From assembly GCA_019096155.1 (NCBI GenBank), contig JAHCVI010000004.1, forward strand, positions 3,162,001 to 3,226,000: a DNA stretch of 64,000 bases, given 5' to 3'. The DNA is from Staphylotrichum longicolle. Lineage: Eukaryota > Ascomycota > Sordariomycetes > Sordariales > Chaetomiaceae. Numbering within the stretch: position 1 is the first letter of the stretch; every line of letters starts with the position of its first letter. The notes under the pieces were generated by a model. That model had not been told where the DNA came from. It saw only the letters and a list, made by a program, of their open reading frames with translations, and searched no databases. Positions 34,901 through 46,447 of this stretch are shown in pieces. A program made the translations under genes and the position numbers.

Positions 34901-36011
34901 GAGCTCCATCAGCTCGGAGCTCAGCAGATTCTCATACGCCTGCTCATAGGAGCGCAGAGCAACGTCCATTTCAAGGCGGTATTCGGCAAAGACGGCAGAC
35001 TTGAAATCGTATCGAACGTTCCACCCGGCCAGCGAGAGGGTTTGCGAGGTGCCCGAGGTGGGCGGCACTGTCGGCTGAGGGGCAATGCCTCTGCCCCTCT
35101 TCTTCCTTGCATGCCTCCCAAGGTCGCGGTAGTACTCTACGGACACGGTATAGAGGGTGGTGAGCATGTTCTCGGCCACGCGCTCGAGTTCTTCCTGGGA
35201 ATCGCTCGACGGCACGAGGAACAGCGCCTTCGAATCCAAGCTACAGCCCCTGCGAATGATCTCCAGTCGTTCTTGGACGTTATCGGCCGAGGAAGAAGAG
35301 GACGAGGCATGGTCGCTCAGGAGCACAACAGCCAACCTCGTCTTATAACCGGACTGGCTCAGAAGGGCTCTGATGTTGTTGACGTCGGTCTTGATCTGGT
35401 TGTCGCACAGCGTGGCAAGGGTTGGGTCGGAGACGAGGGTGTAAAAGCAGAGGAGGATGCTCGGCACGAGATCCTGGTGCTTGCGTAGCCATTCGGTGTC
35501 GATCAGGCCGTCAGGGTACAACGGGGAAATGGGGCTCAACGGGGAGTAGGGCGAATGGAGCACAGAAGATGGGGACGGAGTGGGAGGTTCGATGCCTTCT
35601 GGCAGTCGAGCACGGCGGGGTGGTAGAAGCAGGGACTAAGAACAGGGCAAGTCAGAACCTTCTATCTCGTGTCACAACCAACACAACCTGGAGCACATGG
35701 GATGTTGTCCGGGCGCGGGAGCGTGGAAGCTGGGCACCCACCCTCTCCGCTGTCTTGGTCCGGAACCGGTATTTCCTCGCAGCTGCGTCCCTGGCATTGC
35801 AAGGCAACCGAGAGGCATCGCGATCCTGTATGTAGCGCAGCAGAGCACGCGCCTGGTCGGATTCGAGGGGCGGGAGGTCGGACCTGATGAGGACGGCCTG
35901 TTCCTTGAGCGCGGCACTCAGCCCGGCATCGTACGTCGAGCCAGTGCGTGTGCCTAGCGTATGGAGAAGGGGGACGCTGTGGTCCAGGCTGCCGGCGGGA
36001 TATTCGTCCAT
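31937..36011 (-). CDS. TRAPPC11-like TRAPP subunit (foie gras / gryzun domains)
   Basis: Exons 36011-35742, 35635-34075 and 34023-31937 in consistent phase, about 1305 residues as read. The N-terminus MDEYPAGSLDHSVPLLHTLG leads to IRSDLPPLESDQA and LHSPYSPLSPISPLYPDG, a pattern I associate with fungal TRAPPC11. Residues ~250-560 form the helical foie gras domain (SYEQAYENL, WNEARFLADVIAVRCLRCLL, HHTGYWYRLAAKHLQARKAFA). The second half is beta-sandwich gryzun sequence ending in a Glu/Gly-rich spacer, then GWWIRPGLVVRDKYFQKVLRV. TRAPPC11 belongs to the metazoan/filamentous-fungal TRAPPIII tethering complex that acts in ER-Golgi and autophagy traffic. A 13-C run at 32008-32020 appears to shift the last ~25 codons out of the conserved frame (see findings). 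Divergent from DNA2. Confidence 0.87.
32008..32020 (+). repeat. Homopolymer of 13 C inside the TRAPPC11 coding exon
   Basis: Thirteen consecutive C (G on the coding strand) that encode a glycine run. One extra base here would place the downstream codons in the frame reading KEGFEVWVPRG, which looks conserved. Confidence 0.95.
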
Positions 36012-36469
36012 TCTGGCGGTGTCCAACTCGGGCTCTCAACCTCGGAGTCCCCAATGCAGCCTTGACCCCGCCAAACTTCCAGTTTCCCTCCTCCGGCAGC
36101 TATGGCCCAAGTTGACACGATGCTTTAGTTTCCGGCGCCGTGTCAGAACTCTGCATCGGCAAAGCTTCTTGTAGGGTTCCGATTAATGCGCAAATCCGCG
36201 GCGCATGTCCTCGACTTCGACTCTCGGTTCGCGATGCTGAGAAGTGGTGTTGAGGTGGTTGAGGTGCAGCAGCTCTGTGGAGCCATTGCATGCGATGGGT
36301 GATGCTTCTGTGAATTGGGTGGCATCCAAGCTTCCAGGGGGGTCTTGTCCGGTCTTATCTTATCAAACCCAGGCTCAACCTGGCACCCTTGCACCCATGC
36401 TGCCATGTTGCCATGGGCCTGGGGTGGTGGGGCACGTCCCAGTCGCGTTCCTGGCAGCTAAACGCGGTA

Positions 36470-36475
36470 CGCGTC
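36470..36475 (+). promoter_or_regulatory. MCB-like element ACGCGT upstream of DNA2
   Basis: Perfect ACGCGT about 310 bases before the DNA2 ATG, with a related TCGCGT (ACGCGA on the other strand) at 36681-36686. ACGCGT is the yeast MBF site of G1/S replication genes, a class that would include DNA2. Occupancy here is inferred. Confidence 0.35.
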
Positions 36476-36704
36476 TTACAGATTCGACCATCCCACCGGA
36501 GGCAACGGACGTCCTTGTCGAGAGCCTGGATCAGGCATCCCCAACGGCCCACTTCCACTTGTCCACCAGCTTGTTCAGCATCACAACTTCCCAATGCAGG
36601 GGCACACGAAAGCAACAAAACAACGTTGATCAGCACTGTTTTTTATGTTCAACACCCAAGGTCCCGCGGAACGAATGCCATCGCGTTCGATAGCAACGGC
36701 CCCT

Positions 36705-36749
36705 GTACACTTTGTACACTTTGTGCACTTTGCACACCTTGTGCAAATC
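36705..36749 (+). repeat. Imperfect 9-bp tandem array in the DNA2 5' flank
   Basis: Five consecutive nine-base units: GTACACTTT, GTACACTTT, GTGCACTTT, GCACACCTT and GTGCAAATC. The array ends 32 bases before the ATG at 36782. Confidence 0.75.
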
Positions 36750-36781
36750 ATCACGCTGGGCGTAACAACTCGACAGGAGCC

Positions 36782-39700
36782 ATGCCTCTGACAAAGTCCT
36801 TCTCGGAGCAGAGTAGAGGATCCAAGGTCAGTGTACAAAGCCTGGTTTTGAAATGCTCCCATACCCGCGGCGACGCTGACACCCCCAGCGGCCGCAATGG
36901 CAACGATCCAGGAGTAATCCCCAGCCCCAGACTACCACCATCCCCCCTCACCCCTTTCCCGTCTCGGCAAAGACAAAGACCAAGCTGCAGGCTTTCCAGT
37001 TCGATGCTCAGCCCGGCTCAGATACCCTCAACACGGGCTCGAACCAGGCTGCAACTTCGCTGCCAGACAAGGCCGTCACCGTCGCAACACCCGCCAGCCG
37101 CACTGCATGGCAGGACTTGCTCAGCAAGCCCGAGGCCCCCCACGATGACGAGAACCTTTCCCCTGGCGAGCGCATCCTGTGGCGCAACGACGACGACTCC
37201 AGCCAGCCCCTTGCCATGTCTCCGCTGCTCACGCGCAAAGGTCGGAAACGGGCAAGGAGCTCGTCGCCCATCTCCTCTCCAGCCTCGAAGCATGCGACGC
37301 CCACCGTCGACATCAAGAAGCTCGCCCAGGTTCTTAGAACACCCCGCGCGGATCCGGCCTTGGATCTCTGGGATCGTTTTTCCGTTCCGGGAACACACAC
37401 GAGCCCGTCCGGCCTGACGAACCCACTACTTGCTCAGCTCATGGTCTCGTCCTCGCCCCGCCCCAAGGACGGGAGTGGTCCGGCCAGTGAGAGGCCGCTG
37501 AGGAAAGCTATCAGCTGCGGTTCTCACTGGCCCAAGCGGCGGAAAGTTGAGCGAGCCAATTCGGACTTAGGGACTGCCTCGGCTGCGACGTCCCAGCCAG
37601 ACTCCAAGTCGTCCATGGTCTCGGCCTTGTTGGAGACTGTCAATGGCGAAATCAACAAGTCAAAGCCAACCTCGCCGCAAAGGCGGTCGCAACAGAGGAG
37701 GTCGCCGAGTGTGCAAGCAGCTGCCACACGGTCACCTTCACGGCGACAACATGGCAGCTCTCCGTTGGCCAAGAAGTCGACGGGAGGGAAACAAGTATCT
37801 CCAGAAGATAAGGCCTCCTCGGACTATGGAGATGACGAGTTCGACGACGAAACACTACTGGAGCTTGATGCAAGCATTCTGGTGCAAGGAGACGAGTCTA
37901 CTCTGGTTGTCTCCGCCGAAGAATCAGACCAACAAGCGCAGCCCGTGCAAAAGGCAGCCGACGACGAATTTGGCGAATTTGACGATGACTTCTTTGATGG
38001 CGCCGAAGACTTGGTAGCCGAAGTGGAGGCAAAACATGCGTCTCAGAACCCTTTGCTGGGGCAGCAACCCACGGCCCCGGCCAAGGCATGGGTAGGAGAC
38101 GACGATGCTTTTGGGGACGATTTTGACGACGTTGACTTTGACGCCGTGGAAATGGCAGCCACACAGGCCTCTCGACCCTTTTCACCCAATGTACGTTCAG
38201 CAGCGTAGCCAGCGGCACGACGACGAGACGCTAAAGCATTGGATAGCCCAGCCAGAAGCCCAAGGCGATCCAGCGATACCTGATTACGAACGTGCTCGAG
38301 AGCTTTTATGTCAATGAATATGGACAGGAGTCGCCCGAAAAGGTAGAAACACACACCAACTCTCCGTTTGAGCCTTTGCTGACCCGGTTCAGATCCTTCT
38401 CGTGGAGGCCGAGCGAACAAACGCCATCAAGACGGTCCATCTCAGGGGCGACTGGAACGACACGCAAGCCAGTCCCAAGGCATACGTCCATATCATCGGC
38501 AACTTCAATGCCTCAGGGAGATGCGTGATTGACAACAACCACAATATCCTCATCCTGCACCCCGATCAGCTGGTCTCATCTACCGTCGTGGCTGACTCGT
38601 TTACCTGCATGCGTCGTGCTGTCCTGCAGGACCGGGTCAAGGCCACCAGCGCAGCCACCCCTCCCCTGGTTTACGGCACCATCCTGCACGAGGTCTTTCA
38701 GGAGGCACTGATGGCAAACAACTGGGATCTGAGCTTCTTGGGTTCCGTCATCAGCAAGACTCTTCAAAAGCATCTCGAGGATCTCTATGTCATCAAGGTC
38801 ACCCTGGAAGACGCCCACGCCCATGTTCTCTCCAAAATGACAGAGTTGAGGAGCTGGGCGCAGGCTTTCGTAGCAGCGACCCCGAGGCCCAACGCTCTTG
38901 TCGAAGGGAGGGGCGGCGAGCGAGTGAACATGTGTGTCAGCAAACTGCTCGACGTTGAGGAGCATGTCTGGTCTCCCATGTACGGCCTGAAGGGCAACAT
39001 CGACGCTACTGTGCAAGTCACAATGCGCGACGGCAAAGAGACGAAGACCCTGACGGTGCCCTTCGAGGTCAAGACGGGTAAGAACGCCACGGCGAACCAT
39101 TTGGCGCAGACAGTCTTGTATAACTTGCTTCTCTCGGATCGATACGACATCGATATTGTCTACGGCATCCTGTATTACATGGAGACCTCGCAGACCTTGC
39201 GGATCCCCGCCATCAGACACGAACTCCGGCATATGATCATGCAAAGGAACACAATGGCCTGCTATATCCGAGAACGGAGCGTGCAGCTGCCGCCCATGTT
39301 GAGAAACAAGAATTCGTGCGGTAAATGCTACGCGCAAGCGTCATGTTTTACCTACCACAAGCTCGCCGACGGAGGCGACGGAGAAACAAGCGGGCTAAAC
39401 GCGAAGTTTGATGAGCTGGTCAAGCATCTCACTCCCACCCACCAGGAGTTCTTCCTCAAATGGGAGGACCTGCTCACCAAGGAGGAGAAGGAATCGCAAA
39501 AGCTGCGCCGGGAGCTCTGGACCATGGTCAGCACGGAGCGTGAGAAGCTAGGTCGTTGTTTTGCCAATGTCATCATTGAAGAGGGCTCGGCGGCTGAGGA
39601 CAAGCACCAAGCCAAGATCAACCGGTTTTCGTACGCCTTCATCAAGGAAAGCCCGGCGCCTGGATTTTCCTTTTTGGACTCTCAACTCACCATCGGAGAG

Positions 39701-41810
39701 CCCATCGTCATCTCTGACGAGCAAGGCCACTTCGCGCTGGCCCTCGGCTATGTGACGGCCGTCCAGAAGCAGCGGATTCGTGTCGCCGTCGACAGACGCC
39801 TTCATAACGCGCGGATCCGACAGCCGGGTTTTGATGCCGTTAACAATCAGGTGTTTGCGAGCATCATGGAGGTGGTCCCTGAGGGTGCGAGACCCGAGCA
39901 AAGCCAGGGCAAGATCAAGGAAGCCCCGATTCGCTATCGGGTGGACAAGGACGAGTTCAGCAACGGCATGGCTACGGTCCGGAACAACCTCGTCCAGGTC
40001 ATGGCTGACGGCCCGTTTGGGTCCGCAGAGATCCGTCGGTTGGTGGTTGATCTCGTGCCACCGAGGTTCAAGAGCACACCCACCCAGTACACGGTCCCGG
40101 GCAAGGACAGTTTAAACGTCGACCAAAAGGCGGCTGTCGAGAAGGTCATGAGTGCCAGAGATTACGCTCTGGTTCTCGGTATGCCCGGCACCGGCAAGAC
40201 GACCACCATTGCCCACATCATCCGGGCCCTGATCGGCCAGGGCAAGAGCCTCTTGCTGACCTCGTACACGCATACCGCGGTCGACAACATCCTGCTCAAG
40301 CTCAAGAACGACAACATCCCCATCCTGAGGCTGGGAGCCCCCGCAAAGGTTCACCCAGAAGTCCAGGGCTTTGCGACGCTGGCCGGCCAACCGATGGAGT
40401 CGTTTGAAGAGATCCGGCGAGCATGGCACGACAGTCCCGTCGTCGCTACCACCTGTCTTGGCATCAACCACCCGGTCTTCACCGAGCGCATCTTTGACTA
40501 CTGCATCGTGGACGAAGCCTCGCAGATCACGCTCCCCATCTGCCTGGGCCCGATCCGCATGGCTCGTACCTTTGTCCTCGTGGGGGATCACAACCAGCTC
40601 CCCCCGCTCGTTCAGAACGAAGAAGCCCGTCTCGGCGGCCTCGACGTCTCCCTCTTCAAGCTCCTCTCCGACACCCACCCGCAGTCGGTCGTCAACCTCG
40701 AGCATCAGTACCGCATGTCCGAGGACATCATGACCCTCTCCAACACCCTGATCTACAACGGCCGCCTCAAGTGCGGCACCGAAGCACTCCGCTCTGCCGA
40801 GCTCCACGTCCCGGACCTGTCGGCCCTGCGCACCCGCCACTTCGACCTGGCCACCTTCCTCTCCCACTCCCACTCACCGTCAAAATCCCACCCGCGTCCC
40901 AACACCCCGCCATCCTTCTGCCCCTCGCCCAACCGGGGAACCTGCTGGCTCGCCGACCTGATCCACCCCTCAGCGCGCGTCCGCCTCGTCAACACCGACG
41001 CGCTCCTCCCCGCCTCGCGCGAGCAGGCCAAGGGCAACCGCATCGTCAACCCGTGCGAGGCGCGCCTCATCGCCCAGCTCGTCGACGCCCTGCTCGCCGT
41101 CGGCGTGCCCCCCTCCGAGATCGGCGTCGTCACGCACTACCGCTCGCAGCTCGCCCTGCTCAAGCACACCCTGGGCCGCGCCGCCGCCGCCGCCAACCTG
41201 AGGGGCGAGGTGGAGATGCACACGGCGGACCGGTTCCAGGGGCGGGACAAGTCGGTCGTGATTTTGAGTTTGGTCAGGAGCAACGAGCAGTGCGCCATCG
41301 GCGAGCTGCTGAAGGATTGGAGGCGCATCAACGTCGCGTTTCACGCGCGCCAAGACCAAGCTGCTGGTCGTCGGGAGCCGGGCGACGCTGGGCGGGTGCG
41401 GCGAGGGGGAGATGCTGGCGCGGTTTGTGCGGCTGATGGAGGAGCGCGAGTGGGGTTTATGATTTGCCCGCGGGCGCGTTGGAGGGGCATGTCTGGGAGG
41501 AGGGGGGCGGTGTCGCGGGGGCGACGCAGGGGAGTACGGCTGCCGGTATTGTTAGTGGCGGTGGTAGTGGTGGTGGCGTGGCGGGGATGGAGGGTGAGGG
41601 TAACGGTGTGGTGGGTTGGGGTTTGCTGAGGGGGGCAAGGGGTTGTTGCTTGCAAGCGGCTGGGGGGGGCTGAATCAGCCGCTGAGCCAGCAGGGGAAGA
41701 AGAGGACGGTGGAGCCGAAAAAGACGGCGAGGATCGGGGAGCGCGCCATGCTCAAGGGGAAACCGGTGTTGCGGGATATTCTGAATGACATGATGGATGG
41801 GGGTTACTGA
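36782..41810 (+). CDS. DNA2: DNA2 replication helicase/nuclease, C-terminus with apparent frameshifts
   Basis: Exons 36782-36826, 36889-38190, 38256-38342 and 38393-onward. The N-terminal ~450 residues are disordered and acidic near the end. The RecB-like nuclease follows, with Fe-S cysteines at about residues 550 (SFTCMRR) and 787, 790 and 796 (CGKCYAQASC). The superfamily I helicase comes next: Walker A GMPGTGKTT (~1074), VDEAS, GDHNQLPP, EHQYRM, VTHYRSQ and HTADRFQGRDK. Dna2 removes long Okazaki flaps and resects breaks in the nucleus. After NVAF (41341) the frame as read leaves the expected TRAKTK motif VI. The conserved-looking tail WVYDLPAGALEGH and then AMLKGKPVLRDILNDMMDGGY (stop 41808-41810) lies in other frames, so about three single-base changes are needed. 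As read, the first frame stops only at 41629. Confidence 0.9.
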
Positions 41811-42280
41811 TGGGAAGTATCTGTTTTGGGGTTGGTGTTTTGTTTGATGTTGGCCTAGGTTGGGGTGCTGCTATGGTTAGGTTATGTCAGGCTGGGTTGG
41901 GCTATGGGTTATGTCGGTAGCGTTACTGGACACGGCAGTGTATACTCAGGTTTTGGATGTATGATATGGCATGGGGGATATCGGATAGGGTTTTGTCGGG
42001 TCAAAGGATAGTCAGTATCTTCATGATCAAATTGTGTTGTCGGTCAGGGGTAAGGTACGCTCTGTGGAAACTGCGTTTACTGTTTTGGGCCCTCGGACTT
42101 GATGCATGCTCTTGACAACATCCACGCGTGTAATTCATCGTCCAATGGCCTTGAAGCATCGCCGTTTTACCCTCCAGCTCATGACTTGCAGGGACGACTG
42201 GGCAAGTCTTTGTTAAGGCGTTCCATGAAGTTCTAGCACGCGACACTCACATAGACATTCACCCTCTCTCACACCCCAAC
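41811..42280. other. Convergent 3' region between DNA2 and the NACHT gene
   Basis: No gene seen; GT-rich just after the DNA2 stop. Confidence 0.5.
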
Positions 42281-45200
42281 CTAGGCCTCGACTTTCCCAT
42301 TGGTATACCGCAAAAGCTCATTCAGAGTGCGCTCCCACCCCGGTCTCCGCGCCATCGACATGGGCGTCTCCCCGGAGTTACTCACCGAGAACGGGTTGGC
42401 ACCCGCCCCCAACAGCGCCCGGACGACGTAAACGTGCCCGTAGCTGACGGCCCACGCCAGCGCCGTCAGACCCCCGTTGTCCCGCCGCTCCAGGTCGACG
42501 GCCCGCGTCGCGAGGAGGGCCTCGGCCGCGCGCGGGTCGGCGATGTGCGTCGCCCACGCCAGCGGCGCCCAGCAGTCCACGTCGGGCGCGTCGACGCCCG
42601 GGCAGCCGTGCTTGATGAGGGATCGCGCAACGGCGTGCCGCGCCCCGGGCGCCCACGAGAAGCTGTTGCGCCCGTCTGCGTCGACGGCGGAGGCGTCGAC
42701 CCGGCTGCTGCTGCTCTGCACGAGCAGCGCGCGGACCGTGGACGCGCACCCGTTGCCGGCCGCCCAGGAGAGCGGCGAGCGGCCCTTGAAGTCGGCTAGG
42801 TTCGCGTCGACGGCCGCGACGCGCAGCAGGGCCTTGACGGCGGACTTGGCCCCGTACCCCGCGGCCCACGACAGGGCGGTGCGCCCGTCCTTGTCCTGGA
42901 TGTTGGGGCTGACGGCGACGGCGCGGTGGTGCAGGAGGGCGGCCGCGACGGCGTCGTTGTCGCTGACCCGGCAGGCCCAGTGCAGCGCCGTCGCCCCGAG
43001 GTCGTCTTGGAGCTGGGCGTCGCACCGGGCGCCGGCGCCGAGGAGCGTGCGGACGATCTCCGGGTGCTGGTTGCTGCACGCGAGGGAGAGCGCGGTCCGT
43101 CCCTTCTCGCCGCGCGCGTTCACGTCCGTGGGCGGGTGCCGCAGGAGAGCGGCCACGCAGGGGAGGTGGCCGTGCTGCGAGGCGATGGTGAGGGCCGTGT
43201 GGCGGTTCAGGTTCCGTGCGTTGGGATCCGCGCCCACCGCGAGCAGCGCCTCGACGATGCTCGTGTGCCCTTCGTAGCACGCCCAGAAGAGCGCGTCGTC
43301 GATGGTTGCTGGAGGCGGCGACGACGGAGGAGGAGGGTGCTGCGCGAGTTCCTCGTCCAGGGGGGTGCGCAGGTCGAAGAACGCCGCTAGGGTGAGCCGG
43401 CTTGGGCCGCGGGGGATGTCCTGGCTCCTGTGCTCCGCATCCGCTGCGAAGAAGCGCCACCAGTTGGCGCCGTGCGGTGTGGTGATGTCGAGGAGGCTTC
43501 TTGCGGCATCCCTGAGCTCCGTGGGCGCCGATGCTTCGCAGAGCGCATAATGTTCTGCCCAGTGCAGGGATGCGTACTGGTAAAACGCATACTTCTCGGC
43601 AAGGACTTGACAGAAATCTTCGACGACGAGCTCGGGTTCCTTGAACATGGCGACCATGCCCAGCTGGTCTTCTTTCTCGCCATCGAGAGAACGGCCGGCA
43701 TCAGATGAGCCATCGAGCGAGATTGGGGACTCGAGGGATGATTCATCGTCACGGCTGTAAAGAAGTGTGGAAAATTCTTCGAGGAGAAGGTAGTGGACGC
43801 AGGCTGCCAGAATCTCGAGGGCAGCAGAATCCGTGTCGATTTGTCGTATCACAGGGGGTGTGTCTTCGGGACGCCTTTGCTGCAGGATAAAGTCCTTGAC
43901 TGTCTGGTGCATGAACGAGATCCTGAACTCGGACGCTCTCACCAATGGTCCTAACACTGCTTGGATAGCGTGCTGTATGGCAGTCTGCGAGTCTGAAGCG
44001 ACATCCTCCACTGTGCGGTGGGATCCCTGAATGGTAAAGGCAACGTTGATCTCCTCTGGGCTCAGCGGTCTTGCGCTCCCCAAGATCAACAGGAGGAATT
44101 TCGAGGCAGCGGATTGGTGTTCTCTGGGTATGTTGGTAAGGAGTCCCAGATATGTCGTTTCCAGATCGGGGGGGGTCGTGTTGAGAGCTTCCCGGACGAT
44201 GTTCTCTGACACGAGCGGCCTCTTCTCTAGCCAGGCGAGCACCATGTCGGCCCACAAGAATGTCTCACCTGCCTGACTCACGAGGCTCTGCTCCAGAAAT
44301 GTCTTTACCTTGGGTGGAAGGTTTCGTCTCAGCGATATTTCATCCACCCGCTGCTGGATAAAGGCGTTTAGGGCTTCCAGATAGCCCGCTTGGTCTCCAT
44401 CGATCGAGATGCAAGAAACAGCAGCCTGCTCCGCGAGGGCGTCCTGCCCAACGATAGACGGACGGCTGGTCAGGATAAACTTGGCGCGGCTTTTGGCGCG
44501 TGTGTCATGGCCTGGGCCGTGGAGGAATGTATGAATCGACTCCAAGAGGGTGCGGCGGCTCGTCGGCTCGCACTCGTCAAGCGCATCAATAATGAAGCAT
44601 GTTGGGCCACACTTGGGTTCCGAGATGATCTTCAGCAAGACTGACCAGAGCGCCGAAAACGACCGTAGCATGGCGGGGCCTCGGGTCTCGAAGACTCTCT
44701 TCACGTGTCGGATCAGTGAACGGTGCCGGCAGATGAGCTGGAAGATTAAGCCCGAGAGGATCGCGTTGGCGTCTTTCTGCTTCGTGATCTTGTCGTCGCA
44801 AAAGTAGGCACAGACATTCGTCGGTGCCAGCGGAGAGTGCCGCGCCTCAAAATGCCCAGCCAGAAACAGGGACAGCACCGTCTTGCCACAGCCGGGATGC
44901 CCTGTCAGCCAGAGAAGAGCAGAATCTTCTCTCTCTGACCAAGAGAGAAAGACGGGATGGCGCAAAATCCAGTGGCAGGTGCCCGTTGCCGGCCGGGCTA
45001 ATTCTCTTCTGTGATCATCAACATCGAACGGACGAAAGAGCGCTAAGCATGTCGTTTCAAGCTCGGTCAAGCCTAGGGCGGACTCAGCATGGTCGATGAT
45101 GTATTGAGCAATTGCAGATCTTACTTCGCAGAGATGAGCGGACGCTTGAACGCTCATCCATGTGCCGCTCTTCCTCTTGGACAGACGCTTTGTCTCTGAC

Positions 45201-46447
45201 TGCCGTGGCGATTCTTCGAATGGCTTGTGCTACAGCCTTGTAGCTGTCCGTCTCACCATCAAACCGGCACATGCTGCGGTGGTCCTCATACAAGGGCACC
45301 AAGTCTTCCCCGGGGATGGCTAGAAGGGAAGACTTCTGGTCGACGATCTGGTCCTCTGTCAGCGTTTGCCCGTCCGGAGCCCAGGTAGTACCTGGGAGTA
45401 GGTGTGCTTGGTGTACTGTGGGCTCACGCAATCACATCACTCACCAGGCAGTTGAAAGGGAAAAGGGGCCTGGTTTCGTAAAACGACACGACTTGCATGT
45501 GGAGCAGCCGGTTCCGCACCGAAAGGCTGAGATGGTGCAGTGCTTTGGAGTCGTAAGAGAGAGTGTCGAGAAGGTCGCTCCTGATGACGCGGTTCTGCAG
45601 GCCCGCGGAGGCAGCCATCGCACAGGCGTTGATGACCCTCCCGACAATGGCCCCGGTGCTCGCCAGATCGCTTCCACCATGAGGCGTGCCGCAGAATACC
45701 ACACCCGCGATGGACGCCAAAACGCCCATATTATCCTCGTGGGCATGCACCAGGGCCTGAGACGACGGGGTTTGAGTACATGTGCAGCACCCGGCGCGCA
45801 ACAGCAAAAAGATGGGGGGAAGGGGTAGCTGCTGACCTGTTTGAAAACGATGCCACCAAGACTGTGGCATACAAAGACGAAAGAACGAGGACCCTGCCCG
45901 CCACAGCGGCCCCCTGTATGTCAGCAGCTTTCGAGGGACCCAACCATATGAGAGTAAATATCAGTTACCTCGTTCCAGCCCTCGGACAGACCACGCACCG
46001 AGTCCAGCAGCCGCCGTGCGTACGCGCTGACATCGGCGTACGACCTGGTGAAGGCAGCCTGGGAGGGGTAGCCGTAGGTATAGACGCGGCATCGGGGGAG
46101 GAAGTCGGGCAGCAGATCCCTCAGCCACAGGGTCCCGTTGGGGTGCGTCCATGTCGAGTACGCATCTCCGCTCAGACCGTGCACTGCGATGATGTCGACG
46201 GGAATTTGCCGGGTTGGTTGCTGTTGCTGTTGTCGTCGAGCGAGGGTGAGACTGATGTTGAAGTTGAGGTTGAGGGTGTGTCGAGTCTGAAGAGGCCAAA
46301 CCGCTCTGGACGAACATTGGCCGCCGTCGCTACCAAGGTGGAACTAGGAGACAGAGACGCGACCTTGTTGTTGACGGGTTCGCTAGTTGCACTTTGGCTC
46401 CCCTCTCTGCTAAACCTGCCGTTCACTTTCTTCAGCAGCTTTTTCAT
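42281..46447 (-). CDS. NLR-like protein: SesB-type hydrolase, NACHT, ankyrin repeats
   Basis: Proposed exons 46447-45969, 45893-45837, 45756-45445, 45347-45125 and 45072-42281, about 1287 residues. N-terminal alpha/beta-hydrolase (SesB/DUF676-like): VDIIAVHGLSGD (~88), FVCHSLGGIVFK (nucleophile-elbow serine, ~170), GVVFCGTPHGGSDL (~205), YEDHRSMCRF (candidate catalytic His, ~308). NACHT NTPase: GHPGCGKT (Walker A, ~415) and CFIIDALDECE (Walker B, ~517). From about residue 950 there are roughly ten ankyrin repeats ending near the C-terminus. In fungi such tripartite proteins act in heterokaryon incompatibility or innate recognition: ankyrins sense, NACHT oligomerises, the hydrolase is the effector. 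Exon 1 requires one extra base near 46200-46202 to join MKKLLKKVNGRFS... to the VDIIAVHG frame, so the gene may be broken or mis-sequenced. Confidence 0.85.

Larger units (their letters stand above)
36012..36781. promoter_or_regulatory. Divergent promoter region, TRAPPC11 / DNA2
   Basis: 770 bases between two divergent starts. It contains an MCB-type ACGCGT and a 9-bp tandem array close to the DNA2 start; no coding sequence is supported. Confidence 0.5.

Noticed and set aside
42378..43460. 360-codon frame in the ankyrin region on the same strand but another frame
   Set aside because: It encodes an Arg/Pro/Gly-rich shadow, while the other frame gives clear ankyrin repeats.
46215..46300. A 50-base intron (donor GTTTGG) as the explanation of the NLR-like frame change
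   Set aside because: The donor and branch-site match are poor, and it removes the plausible GLFRLDTP segment; a one-base indel is simpler, though not proven.
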